DNA of 64,000 bases. Source: CAVXDY01 sp963760715 (GTDB lineage Bacteria; Actinomycetota; Thermoleophilia; Miltoncostaeales; Miltoncostaeaceae). Of this stretch, positions 39,719 through 46,898 are shown in pieces. The stretch spans positions 682,001 to 746,000 of the forward strand of contig CAVXDY010000003.1 of assembly GCA_963760715.1 (NCBI GenBank), written 5' to 3'. A program made the position numbers and the translations under genes. The notes under the pieces were generated by a model that saw nothing but the letters and a program-made list of their open reading frames with translations, was not told where the DNA came from and did not search any database. How positions within the stretch are numbered: the first letter of the stretch is position 1; every line of letters starts with the position of its first letter.

Positions 39719-39952
39719 ATGAGCCACCAATCCGAGTACGACGCCCTCGACACCATCCAGTGGATGCTGGGTGAGGCCCGGAAGGAACTGACCTCCGAGA
39801 CCGTCCCGGGCACGAACGGCCGTGCCAAGCGCAAGACCAAGGCGCAGGCCCACGACGATCAGGTCCGCTTCGCGACGCTGTGCGAGGTCATCTGGAACGT
39901 GACCGGCCGACGGGAGTCGCTGGACGCGATCCGGGAGCGGGCGCTGGTGTGA
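39719..39952 (+). CDS. Hypothetical protein, 77 aa
   Basis: This small soluble helical protein begins MSHQSEYDALDTIQWMLGEA and has a basic middle (NGRAKRKTKAQ) and a C-terminal helix ending REESLDAIRERALV-like in charge. It has no membrane segment and no family I recognise. It follows the omega-like gene by 110 nt on the same strand. The ATG is preceded by GGGAGACC, a reasonable ribosome-binding site. Codon use fits the region. No function is proposed. Confidence 0.65.
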   Translation: MSHQSEYDALDTIQWMLGEARKELTSETVPGTNGRAKRKTKAQAHDDQVRFATLCEVIWNVTGRRESLDAIRERALV

Positions 39953-39997
39953 CGGCCCGTCCGGGGCGGCGTGTCGCGCCGCCCCGGGCCGCCGGCC

Positions 39998-40327
39998 TCA
40001 GACCCCGGCGAGGGCCCCCTTGACGGGGTCCCCGCACGGGGCGGCTTCGAGGACCATGATCTGCGACGGCTCGGCCCAGAGGTCGGCCCCGCTCCGGCGG
40101 AACTCCAGGAGATGCGGGGTGGCGAGGTGCTCGTCGAGCGCGACGCGCGACGCCCAGCGCTCCATCACGACGATCCGGTCGGGGTCCTCCGGCGAGCGAT
40201 GGAGCGCGAAGAGCCGGCACCCCTCCTCGGCGTGGGTCCGCACCGCCAGCGCCTGGAACGCCGCCATCGCGTCCCGGCCCTGCCCCGGCTTCGCCTGCGC
40301 GACCACCACCACGACGAGCTCCGACAT
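39998..40327 (-). CDS. Antibiotic biosynthesis monooxygenase (ABM)-fold protein
   Basis: This is a small ferredoxin-like alpha+beta dimeric protein. It starts with strand SELVVVVVAQAKPGQG, then a helix (RDAMAAFQALAVRTHAEEG), the strand CRLFALHRSPEDPDRIVVME, the Trp-containing turn RWASRVALDEHLATPHLLEF and a final strand MVLEAAPC. This order is typical of the ABM/YgiN group, whose members include quinol monooxygenases and haem-degrading enzymes. The substrate is not predictable here. The ATG at 40327 is chosen rather than one five codons earlier because the first strand starts there. It precedes no obvious operon partner. Confidence 0.82.
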   Translation of the reverse strand: MSELVVVVVAQAKPGQGRDAMAAFQALAVRTHAEEGCRLFALHRSPEDPDRIVVMERWASRVALDEHLATPHLLEFRRSGADLWAEPSQIMVLEAAPCGDPVKGALAGV

Positions 40328-40364
40328 CGCGTCCCCCCTCACCTCGCGGCCGATTCCGGGAACG

Positions 40365-41213
40365 CTACCCGCCCGGCGCCGGGCGCTCTCCCACCACCAC
40401 GGCGATCTCCGCCGGCAGGGCGATGCCGTCCGGGCCGGTCTCCGCCACGCTCTCCACGTGCGCGGTGAACGCCTCGCGCACCTCGGCCTGGCGGGCCGCG
40501 TCGAGCCGGTTGGAGAACAGGCCCCACAGCGGGCCGGCGACGATCGCCGCCTCGACCGCCTCGTCCACCGTGGGGTACCGCAGGCGTCCGTCGATCGTGC
40601 GGGTCACGACGGTCTCGAGTCCCGCCTCGTCGAGCATCCGCGGAAGGACGCCGGGCAGGCCGTAGAAGAACATGAGCGGGCAGACGGCCGAGTAGTACTC
40701 GGCGCGCGCCTCGATGAGCTCGATGATCGGCACCCACCACACGTTCGGAGCACGGCCCCAGACGACGTTCAGGACCCGGCCGCCCGGGCGGACGACCCGG
40801 CGCATCTCGCGCACGGCCGCGGCGGCGTCGTAGCAGTACATGAGGCCGAAGCTGCACGTGACCACGTCGAACGCGGCATCGGGCTGGGAGAGCCGCTCGG
40901 CGTCGTCCACCGCGAACGCGAGCCCCGGGCGCTCCCCGTAGAGCCCGGCCGCCTTCTCGACCATGGAGGGCGCGAAGTCCACCCCGAGGACCTCCCCCGT
41001 GCCCCCCAGCCGCTCGCCGAGGGCGGCGGTGGTCAGGCCGGGGCCGCACGCGATGTCGAGGCCGCGCGCGCCCTCGGGCGGGTGGAGCGCGTCGAGGCCG
41101 GCGGCGGTGAACTCGGCCGTGCGCTGGGCCCAGCCGTCCACGTAGGTGTCGGCGACCCGTCCCCAGGCGTTCCGAAGGCCGACCTTCTCCGCGGGCTCCT
41201 GCATCGCATCCAC
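40365..41213 (-). CDS. Class I SAM-dependent methyltransferase (UbiE/COQ5-like)
   Basis: The 282-residue protein has the SAM-binding motif I GLDIACGPGLTTAALG near residue 52, the acidic end of strand 2 in VLGVDFAPSMV, motif II AFDVVTCSFGLMY, and motif III with VVRPGGRVLNVVW. It matches Methyltransf_11/25-type enzymes acting on small molecules. A C-terminal region of about 110 residues (from VWWVPIIELIEARAEYY) is helical and likely forms the substrate lid. The ATG at 41213 is chosen because the helix before motif I begins near residue 12. It is followed by the ABM-type gene on the same strand 37 nt later. Confidence 0.9.
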   Translation of the reverse strand: MDAMQEPAEKVGLRNAWGRVADTYVDGWAQRTAEFTAAGLDALHPPEGARGLDIACGPGLTTAALGERLGGTGEVLGVDFAPSMVEKAAGLYGERPGLAFAVDDAERLSQPDAAFDVVTCSFGLMYCYDAAAAVREMRRVVRPGGRVLNVVWGRAPNVWWVPIIELIEARAEYYSAVCPLMFFYGLPGVLPRMLDEAGLETVVTRTIDGRLRYPTVDEAVEAAIVAGPLWGLFSNRLDAARQAEVREAFTAHVESVAETGPDGIALPAEIAVVVGERPAPGG

Positions 41214-41406
41214 CTCCCGGCGGAGGATATGCCCGGGCGCGGCCCGTGGGCCAGGACGCGAGGGGTGCGGTCAGGCGCTCGCGGGCCGGAAGCGCCTCGC
41301 GATGTCACGGGTGTCCACGGCGGCAGATTGCCGTGCCGCCACCCCGCGCGGATATCGCCCTGGGGAGAAGGACCAGCAGCGGCGGGGCCCGCGGGCCACG
41401 CGTGAT

Positions 41407-42282
41407 TCACGACAGGCGGAGCGCGTTTGCGACCGATGCGAGGTAGTCGATGTGGCCCTCGACGGAGTCCAGGCCGAGGCCCATCGTGACCACCGAGACA
41501 TGAGTCCCTCCTGCCTCGCGCCAGGCATCGACCTCCGCGGTGAGATCGTCGATGCCGCCCTGCGGGAGCGCTACATAGTCACCGCCGAAGTCCTCGACCG
41601 ATCTCCCGAGACCGCTCACCCGTTCGCGCAGCCGGTTCCAGGCGTCGACGGTGTGGTCGATGCCGCCACCGAAGAAGATGAAGCCATCCGCGAGCCGTCC
41701 GGCCCGGTCGAACGCCGCTTCGCTCGATCCACCGAGCCAGATCGGGATGGGCCGCGCCGGCTTGGGCACGAGTGCGGCTCGGTCGATCCGGTGGAAGCGG
41801 CCCGCGAAGTCGACGACGGGTTCAGTGAACAGCCGGCGGAGCACTTCGATCTGCTCCTCCTGCCGGGCGCCGCGAGCGCGCCATTCCTGTCCGAGAGCCT
41901 CGTACTCGACCTGGCTCCAGCCGAGCCCCACACCGAGTCGCAGCCGACCCCCGGAGAGGAGAGCGACGTCGGACGCCTGCCGTGCCACGAGCGCGGTCTG
42001 GCGCTGCGGAAGGATCAGGATCCCGGTGGCGAACTCGATTCGTTCGGTGATGCCGGCGAGGTAGGCGAACATCACGAGCGGGTCGTGGAACGGGTCGTGC
42101 TCGGTGTAGGGGCCCGGCAGGGGAGGCGTGCGATCGGCGTGCACGGCGCCGAGCACGTGGTCGTAGGCGAGGAGGTGGGAGAAGCCCAGGTCCTCGACGG
42201 CTCTGCCGATCCGCCGAACCGCGGCCGGATCCCCCCGAAGCTCGGTCTGCGGGTAGACGGCGCCGATCTTCATGGGCTCCAT
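41407..42282 (-). CDS. F420-type LLM-class oxidoreductase
   Basis: The 291-residue TIM-barrel protein shows KIGAVYPQTELRGDPAAV, a helix-strand with LGFSHLLAYDHVLGA, YLAGITERIEFATGILILPQR, and the loop LRLGVGLGWSQVEYEALG typical of the F420-dependent LLM group (TIGR03619-like). RPIPIWLGGSSEAAFDRAGRLADGF is the usual C-terminal signature. The substrate is unknown. The start is an ATG at 42282, divergent from a LexA-box promoter. Codon use is slightly less GC-biased than its neighbours (CTT, GAT, GTT and AGA codons), a hint of more recent acquisition. Confidence 0.9.
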   Translation of the reverse strand: MEPMKIGAVYPQTELRGDPAAVRRIGRAVEDLGFSHLLAYDHVLGAVHADRTPPLPGPYTEHDPFHDPLVMFAYLAGITERIEFATGILILPQRQTALVARQASDVALLSGGRLRLGVGLGWSQVEYEALGQEWRARGARQEEQIEVLRRLFTEPVVDFAGRFHRIDRAALVPKPARPIPIWLGGSSEAAFDRAGRLADGFIFFGGGIDHTVDAWNRLRERVSGLGRSVEDFGGDYVALPQGGIDDLTAEVDAWREAGGTHVSVVTMGLGLDSVEGHIDYLASVANALRLS

Positions 42283-42317
42283 CTTCTCATCGGATCGCCG
42301 GCCTCCGTGTGTCCACG

Positions 42318-42349
42318 TTGAGCAGGTGCGAACGTGTGTTCGCTATCGT
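42318..42349 (+). promoter_or_regulatory. LexA (SOS) box overlapping a promoter
   Basis: CGAAC-GTGT-GTTCG at 42329-42342 is a perfect inverted repeat identical to the actinobacterial/Gram-positive LexA operator core (CGAAC-N4-GTTCG). It overlaps the spacer between TTGAGC (42318-42323) and a -10-like TATCGT (42344-42349). Transcription would start near 42356, only about three bases before the GTG at 42359, implying a leaderless SOS-controlled gene. The divergent oxidoreductase starting at 42282 could also be affected. Confidence 0.8.
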
Positions 42350-42358
42350 GACCGGGCC

Positions 42359-42604
42359 GTGCGCGCGTCCCCCGACGACCTCCTCACGTTCTGCCGTCTC
42401 CACGTGGGGGAGGGCGACGCCGAGCGCCTGGTGGGATGGATCGCATGGCGCACGGGGCGCAACCAGGCGATGGCGGGCGCCGGCACCGCCATCGAGCGGC
42501 TCGAGCACGCCGCGGCCCACTGGCTCGACGGCGAGCAGCGCGGCCGGCTGCTGGCCTGGCTGATGCGGCGGACGGCCGAGGGGCTGCCTCCCGTGCCGGA
42601 CTGA
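42359..42604 (+). CDS. Hypothetical protein, 81 aa, under a LexA box
   Basis: The small helical protein begins VRASPDDLLTFCRLHVGEGD and contains two Trp-rich motifs (VGWIAWRTGRN and RLLAWLMRRTAEG). It has no signal peptide and no recognised family. Its start is chosen at the GTG at 42359, directly after the SOS promoter, instead of an upstream in-frame ATG at 42272 that would place the operator inside the gene. A role in the DNA-damage response is inferred only from the operator. The 345-residue gene follows after 58 nt with its own -10-like element. Confidence 0.7.
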   Translation: MRASPDDLLTFCRLHVGEGDAERLVGWIAWRTGRNQAMAGAGTAIERLEHAAAHWLDGEQRGRLLAWLMRRTAEGLPPVPD

Positions 42605-42650
42605 ACGCGGCGCCCCCCGATCCGCCAGGTCGACCTCGGCGCACCCGCGC

Positions 42651-42656
42651 TACCGT
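42651..42656 (+). promoter_or_regulatory. -10-like hexamer for the 345-aa gene, leaderless type
   Basis: TACCGT is followed by six bases and the ATG at 42663. There is no Shine-Dalgarno sequence, so transcription is expected to begin at the A of the start codon. Confidence 0.4.
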
Positions 42657-42662
42657 TGGTCG

Positions 42663-43700
42663 ATGGCGGCCGCGAGCGTGACCTTCCAGGATCTGAACCG
42701 CCCGCTGGGCGAGGTGGCGCGGGGCCTCTACGCCTGGGAGCGGGACGAGCCGCTCGAGGCCGTCCTCCAGACGCTGGCGGCGTCCGCCGGTGAGGTCCAC
42801 GCCCGCGACTACACGCTCTGGGTCTGGGCCGGCCGCACCGCCCGCGGCGAGCGGGCCTGGGCGCTGCCCGTGTCGGTCGAGAACGCCATCGCCTTCTGGC
42901 CCAAGGGCCCCGCTGGGGCGCTCGCCCGCTGCCTCGGCGCGGCCGTCCTCGGCGAGGCCGACCCCCACACCGTGCGCCTGGAGGACTGGCGCGGCTACAC
43001 CTGCCTGGTGGCGCCGGGCATGGACGAGGAGCTCGCCGCCGTGGCGCTCGCCCACGCCTTCGCGCCGCCGAGCCGGGCCGAGGTGGAGCCGCTGCCGGAC
43101 GGGATCACGCTGGGCGGTCCCGACCTGCCCCTCCCCGCTCTCCCGGCCCCGAGGGGCGAGGGCCTGGCCGCGCTGGCGCGCGAGCTGTCGGTGCACCCGG
43201 TGCGCGTCGCGCTGGCGCTGGCCGACCACGGCCAGCCCGTGGACCTGCCGGCCTACCCCTGGGAGCTCGTGGCGTCGCTGCGCGACTGGGGCTGCGCCGG
43301 CCGGCCGGCCGAGGAGCGGCACGAGCCGCCGAGCCTCGCCATCGCCGACGACCCCTGTCCACGCCGCCGGCACGCCCGCACGGTGCTGCAGCGCATGCTC
43401 CGCATGGGCAAGGTGGGCGTGGGTTACCACACCGAGTTCGGCCACTTCTACCGCGGCGCGGCCGCGCACGAGCGGCGCCAGGCGCTCGAGGTCGCCGAGG
43501 CGCTGCTGCGGGCGGGCCTTCTCGGGGAGAAGCCGAGCGTGGGCCAGCGCCACATCTACCTGCGCCGGGAGGCGCTGCCCGACATCCACGCGCTCATCGA
43601 GCGCGGCGAGACCCGGTCGCCCCAGCTCGCCGAGACGTGGACGGCGCCGGCCCCCGGCGGGGTCGAGGCGCCTACGGCTCGGCGGGCACGGTCACGGTGA
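42663..43700 (+). CDS. Uncharacterised protein, 345 aa, conserved-looking
   Basis: The protein is soluble with no membrane segments. The N-terminal half is mixed alpha/beta and Trp-rich (YTLWVWAGRTARGERAWALP). The C-terminal half looks like a winged-helix fold: RRHARTVLQRMLRMGKVGVG, then YHTEFGHFYRGA, a helix ending ALLRAGLLGEKPSVGQRHIY and LPDIHALIERGE. A DNA- or RNA-binding role is possible but only inferred from this pattern. The start is the ATG at 42663, with a -10-like TACCGT 6 nt upstream. It may share induction with the LexA-controlled gene ahead of it. Its 3' end overlaps a convergent small membrane protein gene by 29 nt. Confidence 0.75.
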   Translation: MAAASVTFQDLNRPLGEVARGLYAWERDEPLEAVLQTLAASAGEVHARDYTLWVWAGRTARGERAWALPVSVENAIAFWPKGPAGALARCLGAAVLGEADPHTVRLEDWRGYTCLVAPGMDEELAAVALAHAFAPPSRAEVEPLPDGITLGGPDLPLPALPAPRGEGLAALARELSVHPVRVALALADHGQPVDLPAYPWELVASLRDWGCAGRPAEERHEPPSLAIADDPCPRRRHARTVLQRMLRMGKVGVGYHTEFGHFYRGAAAHERRQALEVAEALLRAGLLGEKPSVGQRHIYLRREALPDIHALIERGETRSPQLAETWTAPAPGGVEAPTARRARSR

Positions 43701-43866
43701 CCACCGGCACCGAGCGGTCCTCGGTGAGCATGCCGCCCGGCGGCGAGTCGCCCCGGGCCGAGTAGCCCACCAGGATCCCGGCCACCAGTGCGATCACCAC
43801 CAGCAGCAGCGCCAGCGGCAGGGTGATCTTGCGGCGACGCCGGCGGGGGCGCGGGCCGGCGGTCAC
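43672..43866 (-). CDS. Small single-pass membrane protein, 64 aa
   Basis: A basic N terminus (RPRRRRRKI) is followed by one strong membrane helix (TLPLALLLVVIALVAGILVG) and a 30-residue tail with an acidic/valine-rich end (VPVVTVTVPAEP). The topology is probably cytoplasmic N terminus and extracytoplasmic tail. The GTG at 43866 overlaps the upstream stop as GTGA, so it is coupled to the 106-aa gene. No family is recognised; a short anchor or partner subunit is possible. Confidence 0.65.
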   Translation of the reverse strand: MTAGPRPRRRRRKITLPLALLLVVIALVAGILVGYSARGDSPPGGMLTEDRSVPVVTVTVPAEP

Positions 43867-44183
43867 GCGCGCGCGTCGGTCGCGTGGCGGCGGTGGACGC
43901 CGAAGGCGGCGTCGAGGGTGACCGCGGGGTCCCAGGCGTCCGGCGCGCGCGGCGCGACCCGGGAGGCCAGGTCGAGGTACCACGACCCGGCCCCCTCGTA
44001 GACGCGCGCGAGGTCGGCGAGCGAGAACGTGGCCCCCAGCCGCCGGCGAAGCTCGTCCTCCACGGCCGCGATGATCCGGCGCCGGGCGGCGGCCACCGCG
44101 GGGGGCACGGGCTCCCGGAGCCGCGCCAGGCCCTCGTCCCACGAGAACGACGCCGTCGCGACGGCGGGGTCCCAGGCGCTCAC
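43863..44183 (-). CDS. Hypothetical protein, 106 aa
   Basis: The protein starts VSAWDPAVATASFSWDEGLA and has a predicted helix-rich middle (PAVAAARRRIIAAVEDELRR) followed by ADLARVYEGAGSWYLDLASR and a Trp-containing end with PDAWDPAVTLDAAFGVHRRH. It has no membrane segments. It is not a recognised family. The GTG start at 44183 overlaps the DUF501 stop as GTGA, and its own stop overlaps the next gene. In Mycobacterium the equivalent place downstream of the DUF501 gene holds an exopolyphosphatase-like gene, which is absent here. Confidence 0.65.
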   Translation of the reverse strand: MSAWDPAVATASFSWDEGLARLREPVPPAVAAARRRIIAAVEDELRRRLGATFSLADLARVYEGAGSWYLDLASRVAPRAPDAWDPAVTLDAAFGVHRRHATDARA

Positions 44184-44668
44184 CGGTCGCCCGCGAGCTC
44201 GCCGGCCACGCAGCAGCGCTCCGGCCAGACGATGGGCGCGCGGGCGATGATCCAGTCGCCCACGGGCGAGCCCCCCTCGCCCATGGCGAAGGCGAGATGA
44301 GCGTGGAGGCACTTGACGTGCCCCGGGTCGCCGGAGCCCGCCACCCGGTGCCCCGCGTGCAGCTCCTGGTGCCGGCGGTGCGCCCGCTCCAGGTGTCCGG
44401 TCATCCCCTCGTCGGCCTCGAGGGCGCGCACCCCGCCCGACGCCTCGAGCCGGCTGACGGCCTCGGCCAGGGCGCGGCAGGACAGCCAATCGCGCGTGGG
44501 GAAGGGCCGCCCGCGGAGGTCGACCGGAGCGTTGCGCACCACCGCGGGCGCCCCGTGGGGGCACCGCACGACGACGTGGAAATCGGTGAACGGCTCGCGC
44601 CCGAGGAGCGCGGTCAGCGCCCGGCGGTCAGAACCTGCCGGTGACCCAGCTGAAGGGGCCCTCGTCAC
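44180..44668 (-). CDS. DUF501 family protein
   Basis: DUF501 proteins occur almost only in actinobacteria, next to enolase and divIC; their biochemical role is unknown. The 162-residue protein has the family pattern FHVVVRCPHGAPAVVRNAPV, then RPFPTRDWLSCRALAEAVS and the ending GHVKCLHAHLAFAMGEGGSP with WPERCC. Several Cys and His residues suggest metal binding. The GTG at 44668 overlaps the divIC end by about 41 nt. A shorter start is possible, since the conserved part begins near residue 28. It is followed by two coupled small genes. Confidence 0.85.
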   Translation of the reverse strand: MTRAPSAGSPAGSDRRALTALLGREPFTDFHVVVRCPHGAPAVVRNAPVDLRGRPFPTRDWLSCRALAEAVSRLEASGGVRALEADEGMTGHLERAHRRHQELHAGHRVAGSGDPGHVKCLHAHLAFAMGEGGSPVGDWIIARAPIVWPERCCVAGELAGDR

Positions 44669-44936
44669 CGCGGCGCTCCCGCACCCGCGGCGGAGGATCG
44701 AGGTCGCCGCGCACCAGGAACGCCCGCTCGCCCGGCTTGACCAGCCCGAGCTGACGGGCGCGGGCCTCCAGCACCGGGTCCTGTCCCAGCGCGGCGAGCT
44801 GGGTGCGCAGCGTGTCGCGCCGCTGCTCCAGCATCGCCAGCTTCCCCTGCTCGTCGCGCAGCTCCGCGCGCTGGTCCAGATAGCCGCGCACCGGGCCGAC
44901 GTAGCCGGCCATGAGGGCGGTGAGCATTCCCGCCAC
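44628..44936 (-). CDS. FtsB/DivIC-type septum formation initiator
   Basis: FtsB/DivIC proteins bridge the cytokinetic complex. The 102-residue protein begins with one membrane helix (MLTALMAGYVGPVRGYLDQR) then a coiled coil (RDEQGKLAMLEQRRDTLRTQ), ARQLGLVKPGERAFLV and a short extracytoplasmic end. The GTG at 44936 is the only start in the frame. The frame is open back to the eno stop at 45045, but the intervening 108 nt has no ATG, GTG or TTG, so the cytoplasmic N terminus would be very short. Order eno-divIC-DUF501 is typical of actinobacteria. Confidence 0.85.
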   Translation of the reverse strand: MAGMLTALMAGYVGPVRGYLDQRAELRDEQGKLAMLEQRRDTLRTQLAALGQDPVLEARARQLGLVKPGERAFLVRGDLDPPPRVRERRGDEGPFSWVTGRF

Positions 44937-45044
44937 GATGATGCGCTTGGGGCTGATGGTCGTCCTGGCAGGTCGGATCGGGCCGGCGGCCCCCGTGTGC
45001 TTGGGGGTACGCGCCGGGCCGGCGTGTTCCTGCCGGGCGGCCCC

Positions 45045-46322
45045 TCACGCTCGGAAGGCCGACCGTCCCGGATACGAGGCCGCGGGGCCCAGCTGCTCCT
45101 CGATCCTGATCAGCTGGTTGTACTTCGCCACGCGCTCGCTCCGCGACGGCGCTCCGGTCTTGATCTGGCCGGCGCCGGTCGCGACGGCGAGGTCGGCGAT
45201 GAACGTGTCCTCGGTCTCCCCCGAGCGGTGCGAGACCACCGAGGCGTAGCCGGAGCGGCCCGCCAGGTCCATCGCCGCCAGCGTCTCGGACAGCGTGCCG
45301 ATCTGGTTGAGCTTGATCAGGATCGCGTTGCCGGCGCCGAGCTCGATGCCCTTCTGCAGGCGGGAGCTGTTGGTGACGAAGAGGTCGTCGCCCACGAGCT
45401 GGACGCGCTCGCCCAGCCGCTCGGTGAGCATGACCCAGCCGTCCCAGTCCTCCTCGGCCATGCCGTCCTCGAGGGACACGATGGGGTAGCGGTCGACCAG
45501 CTCGACCCAGTACTCGACCATGCCGGCGGCGTCCAGGGTGCGGCCCTCGCCCTCGAGGTGGTAGGCCCCGTCGCGGTAGAGCTCGGTGGTGGCCGGGTCG
45601 AGGGCCAGCGCGATGTCGGTGCCCGGCGTGTACCCGGCGGCGGCGATCGCCTCCATGATGACCTCGAGCGCGTCCTGGTTGCTGTCGAGGTCCGGCGCGA
45701 AGCCGCCCTCGTCGCCCACCCCCGTCGCCGCCCCGCGCTTCCGCAGCACGGCCTTGAGGGCGGCGTACACCTCGGCCCCCATGCGCACGGCGTCGGCGAG
45801 GGTGCGGGCGCCGACGGGCACCACCATGAACTCCTGGAGGTCCACCGAGTTGTCGGCGTGGACGCCGCCGTTGAGGATGTTCATGAGCGGCACGGGCAGC
45901 CGGTTGGCGCGCGCGCCCCCGAGGTAGCGATAGAGCGGGAGGCGCGCGTCGTTCGCGGCCGCCTGGGCCACCGCCATCGAGCATCCGAGGATGGCGTTCG
46001 CGCCGAGGCGCGCCTTGTTCGGCGTTCCGTCGAACTCGATCATCGTCCGGTCGATCACGGCCTGCGCCGCGGCGTCCTGGCCCACCAGCACGCCGGCCAG
46101 CTCGTCCTCCACGTTGGCCACGGCCTTCATCACGCCCTTGCCCCCGAAGACCGACGTGTCGCCGTCGCGCAGCTCCAGCGCCTCGTAGGCGCCGGTGCTC
46201 GCCCCCGACGGGACCGCCGCACGGCCCATGGCGCCCGAGTCGAGGCGGACCTCCACCTCCACGGTCGGCTGGCCGCGGGAGTCGAGGATCTGGCGGGCGT
46301 GCACGCGGACGATCTGGGACAT
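45045..46322 (-). CDS. eno: Enolase
   Basis: Enolase converts 2-phosphoglycerate to phosphoenolpyruvate. The 425-residue protein has the N-terminal motif ARQILDSRGQPTVEVEV, the catalytic region EGGFAPDLDSNQDALE and the metal-binding residues in LALDPATTEL. YPIVSLEDGMAEEDWDGW and LVGDDLFVTN follow, with the catalytic Lys in LIKLNQIGTLSE and SHRSGETEDTFIADL. Length and motif order are fully typical. The ATG at 46322 is preceded by a normal spacer and diverges from the sigma-factor gene about 105 nt away. It is upstream of divIC in a conserved order. Confidence 0.98.
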   Translation of the reverse strand: MSQIVRVHARQILDSRGQPTVEVEVRLDSGAMGRAAVPSGASTGAYEALELRDGDTSVFGGKGVMKAVANVEDELAGVLVGQDAAAQAVIDRTMIEFDGTPNKARLGANAILGCSMAVAQAAANDARLPLYRYLGGARANRLPVPLMNILNGGVHADNSVDLQEFMVVPVGARTLADAVRMGAEVYAALKAVLRKRGAATGVGDEGGFAPDLDSNQDALEVIMEAIAAAGYTPGTDIALALDPATTELYRDGAYHLEGEGRTLDAAGMVEYWVELVDRYPIVSLEDGMAEEDWDGWVMLTERLGERVQLVGDDLFVTNSSRLQKGIELGAGNAILIKLNQIGTLSETLAAMDLAGRSGYASVVSHRSGETEDTFIADLAVATGAGQIKTGAPSRSERVAKYNQLIRIEEQLGPAASYPGRSAFRA

Positions 46323-46427
46323 GGGCGCTCCGGGATCGGTGGGATCGGGCGGTCGAGTCTACCCCGCGCCCCGCCGGCCCCGGACGGCGCGCGGCGACCT
46401 CACGCCGGAGGGCCGGGGTACGTTCTC

Positions 46428-46898
46428 ATGGTGGTGCCGCCTCCCCCCTTTCCCCGCTTCCTCGACGAGCAGCGCGAGGTCGTCTACCGCTTCCTGGCGG
46501 CCACGGTGGGCCCGGACGACGCCGACGACTGCTTCCAGGAGACCTTCCTGAAGGCGCTGCGTGCGTACCCGCGCCTGGAGAACGCGGACAACCTGCGGGG
46601 CTGGATCCTGACCATCGCGCGACGCACGGCGATCGACTCGGTGCGGGCGCGCGGGCGCCGGGCCGAGCCGGTCGCCGATCCCGAGCCACCGGCCCGCGAC
46701 GGCACGCCCGACCTCGCCGACCCGGCGCTCTGGGCCGCCGTCCGCGCGCTGCCCCCGAAGCAGCGGGCGGCGGTGGCGCTTCACTACGTGAGCGACCTGC
46801 CGTATGCCGAGGTGGGTGCGGTGATGGGGTGCTCCGAGGAGGCGGCCCGCCGGAGCGCGTTCGAGGGACTGCGACGTCTGAGAGAGGTGATGGCGTGA
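46428..46898 (+). CDS. ECF-like RNA polymerase sigma factor
   Basis: The 156-residue protein has sigma region 2 (about 8-70: VYRFLAATVGPDDADDCFQE, then ENADNLRGWILTIARRTAID) and region 4 (about 95-150: LPPKQRAAVALHYVSDLPYA and an HTH with GCSEEAARRSAFEGLRRL). No anti-sigma gene follows. Instead its stop overlaps the start of the alkyltransferase gene (GTGA), suggesting the two are controlled together and that the sigma factor may respond to alkylation damage. TACGTT lies 4 nt before the ATG at 46428, so initiation may be leaderless. The GTG at 46431 is an alternative start. Confidence 0.9.
   Translation: MVVPPPPFPRFLDEQREVVYRFLAATVGPDDADDCFQETFLKALRAYPRLENADNLRGWILTIARRTAIDSVRARGRRAEPVADPEPPARDGTPDLADPALWAAVRALPPKQRAAVALHYVSDLPYAEVGAVMGCSEEAARRSAFEGLRRLREVMA

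Noticed and set aside
41214..41406. Possible regulatory RNA or riboswitch upstream of the methyltransferase gene
   Set aside because: The 193-nt gap has a 6-bp hairpin (CACGGC with GCCGTG at 41316-41335), but no conserved riboswitch core was recognised.
44180..44300. Ppx/GppA phosphatase expected after DUF501
   Set aside because: The downstream genes are short and lack the ASKHA nucleotide-binding motifs.
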